DNA from: Lactobacillus sp. CBA3606
Lineage (GTDB): Bacteria; Bacillota; Bacilli; Lactobacillales; Lactobacillaceae
Direction of reading: 5' to 3'
DNA: 64,000 bases
Assembly (NCBI RefSeq): GCF_002970935.1
Contig: NZ_CP027194.1
Location: 930,001 to 994,000, forward strand
Under the pieces are notes generated by a model, which saw only the letters and a program-made list of their open reading frames with translations, was not told the origin of the DNA and did not search any database. Below, in pieces: positions 44,482 to 53,211 of the stretch. Both the position numbers and the translations under genes were made by a program. Position 1 is the stretch's first letter; each line of letters opens with the position of its first letter.

Positions 44482-45543
44482 TTATTGCATGTGCAGTAAG
44501 CCTAACTTATCTAAATGTTCCGCAATCTGAACTGAGTTCCAAGCGGCACCCTTTAGTAAGTTATCCGAAACATCCCATAAATGGAAGGCTTTTGGTGTTT
44601 CTTGATCTGGACGCACGCGGCCAACAAAAGTGTCCTTTGACCCTTCAGCATTATGTGCCAATGGGTAAATCTGATTAGCTGGATCATCTTGCAATACAAT
44701 GCCAGGTGCCGCCGCTAAAGCAGCCTGAATACCTTTGACATTAGCTTGATCGTCTTCAACCTCAAAGTAAACTTCTTCTGAATGACTAACGGGGACCGGA
44801 ATCCGGACACAAGTTGCGGTGACCTTAATCGCCTTACTATCCATATCGCCGCCACACATAATCTTCTTGGTTTCATGAATCATTTTCCATTCTTCATGCG
44901 TATAACCGTCTTCTTCAAAGACATCAATCTGTGGCAACGCATTGAAAGCAATTGGATAATGTTTCTTTTCACCAGCTACGGGCAAGATATGGGCTTCCAT
45001 ATCCTTGCCATCGAGATAAGCTTGCGTCTCATCTCGTAATTCTTGGAGGGCCCGATTACCCGCACCGCTAACTGCTTGATACGTTGAAACGATCACACGC
45101 TTCAAGCCATATGCTTTACGGATTGGTTCCAAGGCGACTACCATTTGGATTGTTGAGCAGTTAGGATTCGCAATAATCCCATGATGTTGATACAACGCAT
45201 CTTCGTTAACTTCTGGAACCACTAATGGCACGTTCGGGTCCATCCGAAAAGCACTGGTGTTATCAACTACCACGGCTCCACGCTTAACTGCTTCGGGAGC
45301 AAATTTCTTTGAAACTGACCCACCAGCTGAAAAGAGCGCTAAATCCACGCCTTCAAATGATTCTGGGACCGTTTCTTCAACCGTCAAGTCTTGACCGTTG
45401 AATTTGAGTTGCTTACCCGCTGACCGACTTGATGCTAAAAGTTTAACCGAATTAACCGGCAAACTCGTTTGTTCAACCATTTTGATCATCCGGGCACCAA
45501 CTGCGCCAGTAGCACCGACAATCGCGACGTTATATCCACTCAC
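44482..45543 (-). CDS. asd: Aspartate-semialdehyde dehydrogenase
   Basis: 353 residues from GTG 45543 (ribosome site GCGAGG). NADP motif [10 protein letters not shown], nucleophile Cys129 (NPNCSTIQM), SAGGSVS and VSGAGNRAL, and a catalytic His in [10 protein letters not shown]. Makes aspartate semialdehyde, the branch to homoserine (met) and lysine. Extended -10 TGC-TATAAT at 45579-45584. Monocistronic, without a T-box. Confidence 0.95.
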   Translation of the reverse strand: MSGYNVAIVGATGAVGARMIKMVEQTSLPVNSVKLLASSRSAGKQLKFNGQDLTVEETVPESFEGVDLALFSAGGSVSKKFAPEAVKRGAVVVDNTSAFRMDPNVPLVVPEVNEDALYQHHGIIANPNCSTIQMVVALEPIRKAYGLKRVIVSTYQAVSGAGNRALQELRDETQAYLDGKDMEAHILPVAGEKKHYPIAFNALPQIDVFEEDGYTHEEWKMIHETKKIMCGGDMDSKAIKVTATCVRIPVPVSHSEEVYFEVEDDQANVKGIQAALAAAPGIVLQDDPANQIYPLAHNAEGSKDTFVGRVRPDQETPKAFHLWDVSDNLLKGAAWNSVQIAEHLDKLGLLHMQ

Positions 45544-45696
45544 AATGAAGACCTCGCTTTGATAGTTATTGAAACTTTATTATAGCACAATTTCAATCGT
45601 TAGAAACTTATGAGACCATTTCGATGACCTTCGTTAAACTAATGCTCATTTGGCGTATACTAACCTTAGCTCATTAACTGAAAGGTGATGGTCAAA

Positions 45697-46650
45697 ATGT
45701 GCACTAGCTTAACTTATACCAATCTTGATCAGCAGCATTTTTTTGCCCGGACCATGGATTTTCCAACGACGACCCCATGGCGCCCCATCTTCTTGCCACG
45801 TCACTATTCCTGGCAGACCGGGCTAACAACTCAGCGGACCACGCAACTTGCCATCCTAGGCGGTGGTCGTTTACCTGCCCACTTTTCCACGCCACTAATG
45901 GCTGACGGCCTAAATGAAAGCGGTATCTCGTGTGCTGAACTCTATCTACCACATGCCGTCCATTATGCGACGCAGACCCGCTTAGACCAAGTCAATTTAA
46001 CCCCGCAAGACTTCATCTTGTGGGCTTTAGGTGAACACACGACACTGGCCGCCATTGTGGCAGATTTGCCTCACGTTAATCTAGTTGGTCAAACTTGGGG
46101 GGCGGCACCAGCCGTTTACCCTTTCCATTGGGTCTTAAGTGACCAAAGTGGTCAAAATCTAGTGATTGAACCCACGGGTGGCCCGCTAACCGCGCAAGTA
46201 AATCCCAGTGGCATTCTCACTAATACGCCTATTTTAGCCACCCATTTGAGTCGTCTGAATCGGATGTTACACGTTGCCGGCACTGCTTTTAATGCTCAAA
46301 CACAAGTTGCGGCCAAAAATTGGCTGGCAACCAAGCAACCTCTGCCCACCGGTAGTATTCCCACGGAACGCTTTGTGCAGATGGCAATTCGTCGTTGGGG
46401 CACCCCCACTTTATCTGCGGCAGCCACGGTGCCAACCATTTTGACTTGGCTAACCGCTGTCAGTCTGCCCTATGATCCTGCTCGTCGCAATCAAATTAGT
46501 CACAACTATACGCATTATCACGGTCTCATTAACCTAACTACCCAGACTTACTACTTCCGACCGCGCACGACACAACGGCTACAAACCATTGCGTTAACCC
46601 CAACTATGATTACGCGCTGGACCCGGCCCAAAGTCTATCCAGCCGATTAA
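45697..46650 (+). CDS. Choloylglycine hydrolase family enzyme (BSH/penicillin V acylase-like)
   Basis: 317 residues from ATG 45697; the next residue, Cys2 (MCTS), becomes the N-terminal nucleophile after Met removal. Other expected residues: Arg and Asp in FARTMDF, Asn in GLNESGISCAE, Asn in TNTPILATHLSRLN, Arg in PTERFVQMA. No signal peptide, so cytosolic. The GLNESG loop is closer to acylase-type paralogues than to main bile salt hydrolases, so the natural substrate could be an N-acyl compound. The in-frame ATGs at 45685 would block Cys exposure. Confidence 0.88.
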   Translation: MCTSLTYTNLDQQHFFARTMDFPTTTPWRPIFLPRHYSWQTGLTTQRTTQLAILGGGRLPAHFSTPLMADGLNESGISCAELYLPHAVHYATQTRLDQVNLTPQDFILWALGEHTTLAAIVADLPHVNLVGQTWGAAPAVYPFHWVLSDQSGQNLVIEPTGGPLTAQVNPSGILTNTPILATHLSRLNRMLHVAGTAFNAQTQVAAKNWLATKQPLPTGSIPTERFVQMAIRRWGTPTLSAAATVPTILTWLTAVSLPYDPARRNQISHNYTHYHGLINLTTQTYYFRPRTTQRLQTIALTPTMITRWTRPKVYPAD

Positions 46651-46661
46651 ATTAGCCTGAA

Positions 46662-46697
46662 AAAAAGACATTTGGCTTACTCGCCAAATGTCTTTTT
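46662..46697. terminator. Bidirectional terminator
   Basis: Perfect 15-bp stem AAAAAGACATTTGGC / GCCAAATGTCTTTTT between convergent genes. Confidence 0.9.
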
Positions 46698-46710
46698 GAT
46701 CGCCTTAACG

Positions 46711-46932
46711 TTAATGGCGTTGTTTTAAAAACCGGTCAAATTGATCGGCAATTTTTTGTAACACCACGGGATCGTGGAGGTCGGCTTGCGTGGCTTGCTG
46801 GTCACCTGTCACGTCACTCACAACTTGTAAATAACCAAATAACACTTGGCTAGGATCCAGATGGTACTGTTGGGCAATCTTGACCGCTAAATCATAACGG
46901 TCCGGACCCAATAAAGCAGCATAATTAGGCAT
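46711..46932 (-). CDS. Small soluble protein of 73 residues
   Basis: Compact, Asp/Gln/Leu-rich and probably helical (AVKIAQQYHLDPSQVLFGYL). Its ATG lies inside the end of the TMEM175 gene (8-bp overlap), so the two are coupled. No domain recognised. Confidence 0.6.
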   Translation of the reverse strand: MPNYAALLGPDRYDLAVKIAQQYHLDPSQVLFGYLQVVSDVTGDQQATQADLHDPVVLQKIADQFDRFLKQRH

Positions 46933-47557
46933 GATGTCCTCCTTTCGATAATTCGAGTTGCTTACTCATTCTTAAATAGGCAAAGAAATGAAAAATAATG
47001 CCGCCGGCTAATAACACTGCGCCAACCCAGACTGACCAGAAAGTTAATAAAATCGCCATGCCATAAATTGTGACACTCCGGACAGGATCAAACTTAATCG
47101 CCGCATAGAATTCACTGGAAACAGCAGTATTTTTTAATTCTTGGTGCCGATGCAAATAGGCGTACATGAAATAGAATGTGGCCGAAATAAACAAAGCGAC
47201 TAAGTCATAAATGATAAACGCCGTCTGCATATCGGCACGATTGCCACTGGTTAGGGCATCCGCAACCAAGGACATTGGATAATCTAGTAACGTGATGCTA
47301 AACAGCATTAGTAAGTTTAAAATATTAACATTCCGATCAATCCGTTTTAGCATACTAAAATAATCATGGTGAAATAACCACAATGTCCCAACATAAAAGT
47401 ACGAGAATGCATAGGACAAGAATAACGGCCATTGCGCTAACAATGACGGCAACAACTGGCCTGGATGATAAGCTGGAATATGAAACTCTAACACCAAAAT
47501 CGTAATTAAAATGGCAAAAATACCATCACTAAACGCTTGAAACCGATCCGTCTTCAT
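46925..47557 (-). CDS. TMEM175-family potassium channel homologue (DUF1211)
   Basis: 210 residues from ATG 47557 (ribosome site GAGGGCG). Six membrane segments; helix 1 carries the family signature RFQAFSDGIFAILITILVLEF (first-helix FSDG-x-x-AI), the selectivity element of bacterial TMEM175 channels, which form tetramers. One copy of the repeat, as in bacterial members. Coupled to the 73-residue gene. Confidence 0.85.
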   Translation of the reverse strand: MKTDRFQAFSDGIFAILITILVLEFHIPAYHPGQLLPSLLAQWPLFLSYAFSYFYVGTLWLFHHDYFSMLKRIDRNVNILNLLMLFSITLLDYPMSLVADALTSGNRADMQTAFIIYDLVALFISATFYFMYAYLHRHQELKNTAVSSEFYAAIKFDPVRSVTIYGMAILLTFWSVWVGAVLLAGGIIFHFFAYLRMSKQLELSKGGHHA

Positions 47558-47714
47558 GGCAACGCCCTCCCACAATCAATCCAGAATAGCACAAAACGAC
47601 GCGCAATGTCGGAATTAACTTTTACACCCTTCACCCAGTTTTAAAATAGGTCACTGCCTATACTAATTATATGGTATGATATTAAAATCAACGACGAGGG
47701 GACGTCATATTAAC

Positions 47715-50345
47715 ATGGGAAAAATGCTCAAATTGAAGTTTTTATACTTAGGATTCTGGCTTTTAATTAGCTTGGCCAGCATTGCTGTATTACCAAACAT
47801 GTCCACTTTTTTAGAGTCACATCAAACCACCACCCGTGATCAGATTCACGCCACTAAGTTAGTTCAGTTACAGAATAATTGGGGACACCATTTATCACGT
47901 ACAAAGCCGGTAACAATGGTTTTTAACAATCCAAAAACCACTTTATCACGGCGTCAACAAGCTAGCATTCAACGGCGTTTAACCGCAATTGAACAAAAAG
48001 CTGATTACTATCGCATTAAACAGCTCCGCACCAGTACAACTTCACCTAACGATCGTCAGTTATTGACCGCCAAAGACGGCTCAACCGTGCTCGCTGTCGC
48101 TGCGATTGATACGCGCCAAGCAGATTTACCCATTGTTGCTAAAGAATTAGCAGCTGCGATTCAAATTACCGGACTAAAAACCGCTGTTACCAGTCCTGAA
48201 TTAGACACGCTGAATCAGCAGCGCACCCAGCAACACCAAATCCGCTTGATTCTCGGGCTAGTCTTAGGGAGTGCCTTCCTATTACTGGCACTGATTTTCC
48301 GTTCCGTTCTGATCCCGCTGATTAACCTTTTAATTCAAACGGTCGGACTCGTCGTTACGACCAGTGTGGCCGCCAACGCTAGTCAACACTGGCACTTACC
48401 AGTCACCAGCAACAGTAGCTTACTCGTTGGCCTAACTGGATTACTCCTGAGTACCGGGCTAACTTGGACCTATATGCAGGTTTATTTAACGTCGGGACGC
48501 TCAGCTACCACCCCTTTACGCCAAATTCGTCAAACTTGGGGGCTGCCACTAATTACCTTGGCAGCCATGACCCTCGGGCTTAGTTGGACCCCTTTCTTAA
48601 CCTTGGCTTCAGCTTGGCTCATGACCTTGACCATCGTGATTATGACTTTAGCGACGCTTACCCTCAATGAAGGCTTTGCGACGTTATTATTACCAGCTGA
48701 ACTCCACTGGCCGGGGACGCACGCCTGGTCACATTGGTCAAAAAATGCTTGGGGACAATTAAGTCGTTACGGCCAACGTTGGCCGTTGGGGGGGATTTTA
48801 GTGACCCTCCTAATGCTAATTTTGGGGTTGAGTTTAGGCCGCCCTTTGACTGACGCCAATCGGGTCACCCCAACACTGGGAACCCAATTAGTCACTGCTC
48901 ACTTTGGGCCCGGGGCCGCCACCAAAACGACCCTCTATTTAGCGACGCCCACTAAGCTGACGACTCAAACTAGCTTACAAGCCATTGATACTTTAACAAC
49001 TAAATTACAACAAATCCCAGGGATTGCAACGGTGACGTCGGTGACCCAACCCACCGGTAAACGACTAACGGGGTACTATGTTGAGACGCAACTCAAGCTA
49101 ATCAACACAAACTTAACCGTTAATCAACAGACTTTGAGACACTTGCAAAAAGACTTAACTACCAATCAAGCGGCCATTACCGCAACCGCCCTTGATACCC
49201 AGCTAACTGATTTGCAAACCTTACAAACCAAGTTGGCCCAATTAGCCACTTTAAACGATACCATCGCCCGCCATTTAACACGTCTGACCGCTGATGAAGT
49301 CGATCCGATGACACAACCAACTTTAACGGCACAACTGACGATGGCGACCGACTTAATCACGACCATTACTGACTTAACCACCACGATTCAAACCGATCAA
49401 ACGGCTTTACTGGCGACACTTGCAACAACGACCCAGCAACTCACAACAATTCAACAAAGTCTCACCCAGACCATCGACCAATTAAAAACGGTCACTGATT
49501 CAATTACGGCGACCAATGCTTATCTGACCGCCTTAAAGACAAGTCAAGCTGGCAAACTGTTCTACCTAACGCAATCAGCACGGCAAGCACCTATTTTTAA
49601 GACCAGCTTAGCAACCAATGTTAGCCAAACAGCAAAAATCACTCAGCTAGTCATTACGTTTAAGACCGCCGCAACTGATCCAGCCAGCTTTGCAACACTT
49701 AAACAAGTTCAACAGACTGTTCAAGCCGCACAATTAGCATCGCCGTTAGCTCATGCGACCGCCACTTATAGCGGCGAACCTGAACAACAGGCCACTAACC
49801 ATCAGCAGTTAACCACGCACGCTTGGCAATGGGCCTTAGTGACGTTACTCCTCATGGCTAGTTGCCTCTGGCTAGGCTACCGTTCATTAGTCATTAGTGG
49901 TTATTTGACGACTGGCTTGGTCCTCATGATTGCTGCTAGTCTGGGCGTGACGCAATTTATTTACGCGCATTGGCTGCCCACGCTGTCAATCCCGTGGTTA
50001 GCCCTAGGGTGGAGTAGTCTCTGGCTAAGTCTGCACTGGATTTTAGTCAGTCTGACCCTGATTGACCGTCATAATTGGCGTAACATCGCAACTGAACATA
50101 CTTGGCCGCAACAATTTTATCGTTGTAGTCAGCGTATCTGGCCGTTAATACTCTTAGAATTAAGTGGCTTGGTACCCATGCTTTTTCTATCAGATATGAC
50201 CCTAGCCGCAACTGGCCTGATGACCACCTTAGGAATCGGCCTAATCCAGTTAAGCCTGCCATTAATCCTACCAGGGCTACTGACTTGGACCGTTCGGCCG
50301 CCGCAACTCAATCCCAAAAAATGGTTCCATTCTACTGACGCTTAA
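47715..50345 (+). CDS. MMPL/RND-superfamily membrane protein
   Basis: 876 residues from ATG 47715; GAGGGG is 13 bases upstream, rather far, so the exact start is uncertain. N-terminal helix, external loop (about 30-170), a five-helix bundle (about 175-380), a second external loop (about 400-660) rich in Thr, Leu and Gln with coiled-coil stretches (QTLRHLQKDLTTNQ), then another five-helix bundle. This is the twice-repeated layout of MMPL/YdfJ-like transporters of lipids or exported compounds. Charged proton-relay residues are not obvious, so activity is unproven. Terminator follows. Confidence 0.8.
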   Translation: MGKMLKLKFLYLGFWLLISLASIAVLPNMSTFLESHQTTTRDQIHATKLVQLQNNWGHHLSRTKPVTMVFNNPKTTLSRRQQASIQRRLTAIEQKADYYRIKQLRTSTTSPNDRQLLTAKDGSTVLAVAAIDTRQADLPIVAKELAAAIQITGLKTAVTSPELDTLNQQRTQQHQIRLILGLVLGSAFLLLALIFRSVLIPLINLLIQTVGLVVTTSVAANASQHWHLPVTSNSSLLVGLTGLLLSTGLTWTYMQVYLTSGRSATTPLRQIRQTWGLPLITLAAMTLGLSWTPFLTLASAWLMTLTIVIMTLATLTLNEGFATLLLPAELHWPGTHAWSHWSKNAWGQLSRYGQRWPLGGILVTLLMLILGLSLGRPLTDANRVTPTLGTQLVTAHFGPGAATKTTLYLATPTKLTTQTSLQAIDTLTTKLQQIPGIATVTSVTQPTGKRLTGYYVETQLKLINTNLTVNQQTLRHLQKDLTTNQAAITATALDTQLTDLQTLQTKLAQLATLNDTIARHLTRLTADEVDPMTQPTLTAQLTMATDLITTITDLTTTIQTDQTALLATLATTTQQLTTIQQSLTQTIDQLKTVTDSITATNAYLTALKTSQAGKLFYLTQSARQAPIFKTSLATNVSQTAKITQLVITFKTAATDPASFATLKQVQQTVQAAQLASPLAHATATYSGEPEQQATNHQQLTTHAWQWALVTLLLMASCLWLGYRSLVISGYLTTGLVLMIAASLGVTQFIYAHWLPTLSIPWLALGWSSLWLSLHWILVSLTLIDRHNWRNIATEHTWPQQFYRCSQRIWPLILLELSGLVPMLFLSDMTLAATGLMTTLGIGLIQLSLPLILPGLLTWTVRPPQLNPKKWFHSTDA

Positions 50346-50394
50346 CCTAAAAAGCGACCAACGCTGATTAATTCAGTGCTGGTCGTTTTTAGGT
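50344..50394. terminator. Terminator of the MMPL gene
   Basis: AACCTAAAAAGCGACCA pairs with TGGTCG-TTTTTAGGTT plus an inner CGCTG/CAG-GC; likely works in both directions. Confidence 0.8.
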
Positions 50395-50417
50395 TTTCCA
50401 ACTAAAAATAGACTTGC

Positions 50418-52322
50418 TCAATAACGACGTCCCAACCAACGCCCAAATCCAATCAAACTACCCAATAACATTAATCCAATTGCCATGACCCAAACAACTT
50501 GATGACTTGCTTCAGCTGTTTGCGGTAATTTACCGGGCTTAGTTGCTGCCGGCGCATTATCTTGCCCCGTTACTGTTGTACTTGGTTGCCCTGGCAACGT
50601 CACGCCTGGCACTGCCGGCTTCGGTTTCGGCGTTCCAGGTAAACTTGGTGCCGTTGGTGGCGTCGGTTGATTAGCATCACCTGGTAAACCTGGTGTCACT
50701 GGCACTTTAGGTTCTTCGGGTGTCCCAGGAACTTCCGGTTCGCTAGGTTCGCCTGGCACTGCCGGTTCAGTTGGCGCTTCTGGTTCAACCGGAATTTCGG
50801 GTTCGCTCGGTTCAACTGGCACTTCCGGTTCACTGGGTTCAGTTGGTGCCGTTGTTTGCTTAACATCCTTAGCCGTCACCGTCACAGCCGCCGTCTGACC
50901 GGCCACAATCTTAAACGCAAGTGGTGTCGTGCTTAAGTCATAACCAACTGGTGCTTTCGTCTCAACTAAGGTGTACTCAGCTGGATTGAGACCCGTAATT
51001 TCAAGTTGGCCTTGCGCATCCGTCGTCAAGCCGCTTTTAATCACGGTTCCCGCTTGATTTCGCAGGTCATACGTGGCACCGGCTAACTTTTGGCCGGAAG
51101 CCGCATCAGTTTTAGTTAAAATGACGGCACCGGTCGTCGGCATTTGGACATCTTTTTGTGTGACTCGAACTGGCGTACTCAATTCACCAGCGGTAATTTC
51201 AAACGGCACCGGCGTCTGATTCAATTCATAACCAGTCGGCGCTTTAGTTTCCACGAAGCTATAGGTACCAGGGACCAGATCATCAACTGTCACTTCACCA
51301 TTTGCATTCGTCTGAATTCCACTGGCAATCACGGTTCCATCACTCGCACGTAAGTCATAAGCGGCCCCTGCAATGGCAACGCCAGTCGTTGCGGCTTGCT
51401 TAGTCAAAATAACTGAACCAGTCGACGCTTCATCATTGTTGCCTTGACCGGTCCCAGCACCACCCCAGCTCACATGACCACTGACAGTCGTCCCTTGCAT
51501 ATTAGCGGTATTGGTCCATGAATTACTGGTCGACGAAACGTTTTCAAGTTGCGTGTTATAAACCATATTGACCGCCGTCGTGATGTTACTAAAAATAAAT
51601 TTCACTTGATTCCCTTGATAGATCACTTGGGGCGTCAATGGCTCACCACTACTAATAAATGCGCCAGCTGAATCATATTTACCGGCCATTGCTGAAACCG
51701 TTGTCGGTAAAAAGGTTTGGTTGGGTCCTAATGTATCCGTTACCACAACCGTCCCTAAATCAGCTCCGGTTGGATTAAATGCCACATTCCAAGTCAATTG
51801 TGATGGCTTACCTTGTTCATCATAACTGCCAATCCAACCGATTTTGTTAAGCTGCCAGCCGAAATGATTATCACCAGCAGTCGTGCCTTTCGCATAAAAG
51901 TTCAAGGTTCCGTGCCGATTAATGGTCTTCGTGGCTAACTCATCATTAAACGTGATGGTCCCAGTCGTTTCACCAGCCTTCAGCACAAACGTCCCAATCG
52001 TCGTGCCATCAGCATCCGTCAATGGAAAGTTCAAATCAGCACCGGCAACTACCCCATTCGGCAATGTAACCGTCGCCGTATCGCCAGCTGCCAGCGTCTC
52101 CCCATCTGGAATCGCCCATTGATACTGCACATTATAGTTTTCCCATTTGCTTAACGTACTGGGATCTTTCACAACCGTGCCATTGCGGTCCATGACTTGC
52201 GCATCCGTACCATTCAGACCAGTCGTCGTGATGGTGGCCGCTTGTGCAACCTGGCCTGTTGCTAAAACAACTAACATGACTGTTAGTAATCCCAATAAAG
52301 CTAAATAAACCTTCGTTCGCAT
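50418..52322 (-). CDS. LPXTG-type adhesin with collagen-binding-like and two Cna-B domains
   Basis: 634 residues. Signal peptide (to about 28, AQAA), an MSCRAMM-like A region (about 30-295) with N-terminal TTTGLNGTDAQV and later DTLGPNQTFLPTT, then two Cna-B repeats (about 298-390 and 395-490; each with SVILTK / AVILTK and FVETKAPTGY or LVETKAPVGY), a Pro/Glu-rich wall-spanning stalk (about 495-590) and the anchor LPQTAE (599) with a helix and RRY tail. LPQTxE is the sortase motif of this genus. Covalently anchored and probably host/matrix-binding; the binding partner is not known. Confidence 0.88.
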   Translation of the reverse strand: MRTKVYLALLGLLTVMLVVLATGQVAQAATITTTGLNGTDAQVMDRNGTVVKDPSTLSKWENYNVQYQWAIPDGETLAAGDTATVTLPNGVVAGADLNFPLTDADGTTIGTFVLKAGETTGTITFNDELATKTINRHGTLNFYAKGTTAGDNHFGWQLNKIGWIGSYDEQGKPSQLTWNVAFNPTGADLGTVVVTDTLGPNQTFLPTTVSAMAGKYDSAGAFISSGEPLTPQVIYQGNQVKFIFSNITTAVNMVYNTQLENVSSTSNSWTNTANMQGTTVSGHVSWGGAGTGQGNNDEASTGSVILTKQAATTGVAIAGAAYDLRASDGTVIASGIQTNANGEVTVDDLVPGTYSFVETKAPTGYELNQTPVPFEITAGELSTPVRVTQKDVQMPTTGAVILTKTDAASGQKLAGATYDLRNQAGTVIKSGLTTDAQGQLEITGLNPAEYTLVETKAPVGYDLSTTPLAFKIVAGQTAAVTVTAKDVKQTTAPTEPSEPEVPVEPSEPEIPVEPEAPTEPAVPGEPSEPEVPGTPEEPKVPVTPGLPGDANQPTPPTAPSLPGTPKPKPAVPGVTLPGQPSTTVTGQDNAPAATKPGKLPQTAEASHQVVWVMAIGLMLLGSLIGFGRWLGRRY

Positions 52323-52534
52323 AACCGATTGCCTCCTCGCTAATTAACCCGCGCTAACTTAAGTTTTAGCGCCTCACTCCTAACCAATAGTTCTCATCAA
52401 CAGTGCCCACTCCCCATTCCAAAAGAACGTCAGCCCTTGCGCTTAACGTTACCTGTACAATACCGCAAACAACTAGTTAAGTTATCGTTAAAAGTTTTAA
52501 TTGGTTACTAAACAAACAAATTGAGCGACGACTA

Positions 52535-52566
52535 AAAGGCGTTTGGCCTAAAAGCCAAACACCTTT
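52535..52566 (-). terminator. Terminator of the GNAT gene
   Basis: Stem AAAGGCGTTTGGC / GCCAAACACCTTT with one mismatch, T-rich end on the minus strand. Confidence 0.75.
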
Positions 52567-52584
52567 ACAGTCATCCTATTTTGC

Positions 52585-53019
52585 CTATAAGGCTAACGTC
52601 ATCGTTTGATGGGCTAATCCGGCCTCCATAAAGACCGCGCCTTGTGGCTCAAATCCAAGTTGGGTATAAAAACCTTGTGCCGTCACCTGCGCCCCTAGGA
52701 CCAATTGTCGTGCGCCTTGTTGGCGGCCATCCGCCATCATTCGTTGCAAGATAGCTTGCGCATAACCGTGACCACGGGCAACCTTCAAAGTTGCGACCCG
52801 CTGTACATGTAACTGTTGGTCAGCGATTGGTGTCATTCGGGCCGTTGCCACCGCTTGCCCAGCATCGTTATATAAAACGTAGTGCCAAGTTGCTGGCGTA
52901 ACGGTGTCTAACTCCAAGGCCGGCGCAATCTTTTGCTCCGCAATAAACACCGCTCGTCGAATCATTATCGCATCAGCATAGACTGGCGACGTCGGCTGAT
53001 TACTCATTTTAATTTCCAA
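52585..53019 (-). CDS. GNAT-family acetyltransferase
   Basis: 144 residues from TTG 53019, just after GGGGTGAG; a longer frame reaches 53079 without a ribosome site. VRRAVFIAEQ-type start (MIRRAVFIAEQKIAP), then VATLKVARGHGYAQAILQRMM as acetyl-CoA motif and LGAQVTAQGFYTQLGF. Resembles ElaA-like acetyltransferases. Divergent from ltaS. Confidence 0.8.
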   Translation of the reverse strand: MEIKMSNQPTSPVYADAIMIRRAVFIAEQKIAPALELDTVTPATWHYVLYNDAGQAVATARMTPIADQQLHVQRVATLKVARGHGYAQAILQRMMADGRQQGARQLVLGAQVTAQGFYTQLGFEPQGAVFMEAGLAHQTMTLAL

Positions 53020-53211
53020 TTTCTCACCCCACTTTAATGCTACCCTTTTGAGAATACGCGTACCAACCGCTACCGTCAAACCCTACCAGCTAGCCAACCG
53101 GACCCATTTAACCGAATGTTAACGATTACGCCCGCATGAGGTATGGTAGAATGACATGATGACTGATTTTCGGGTCATCTCCAAATTTGTCACAAATGAG
53201 GTCTTATAAAC

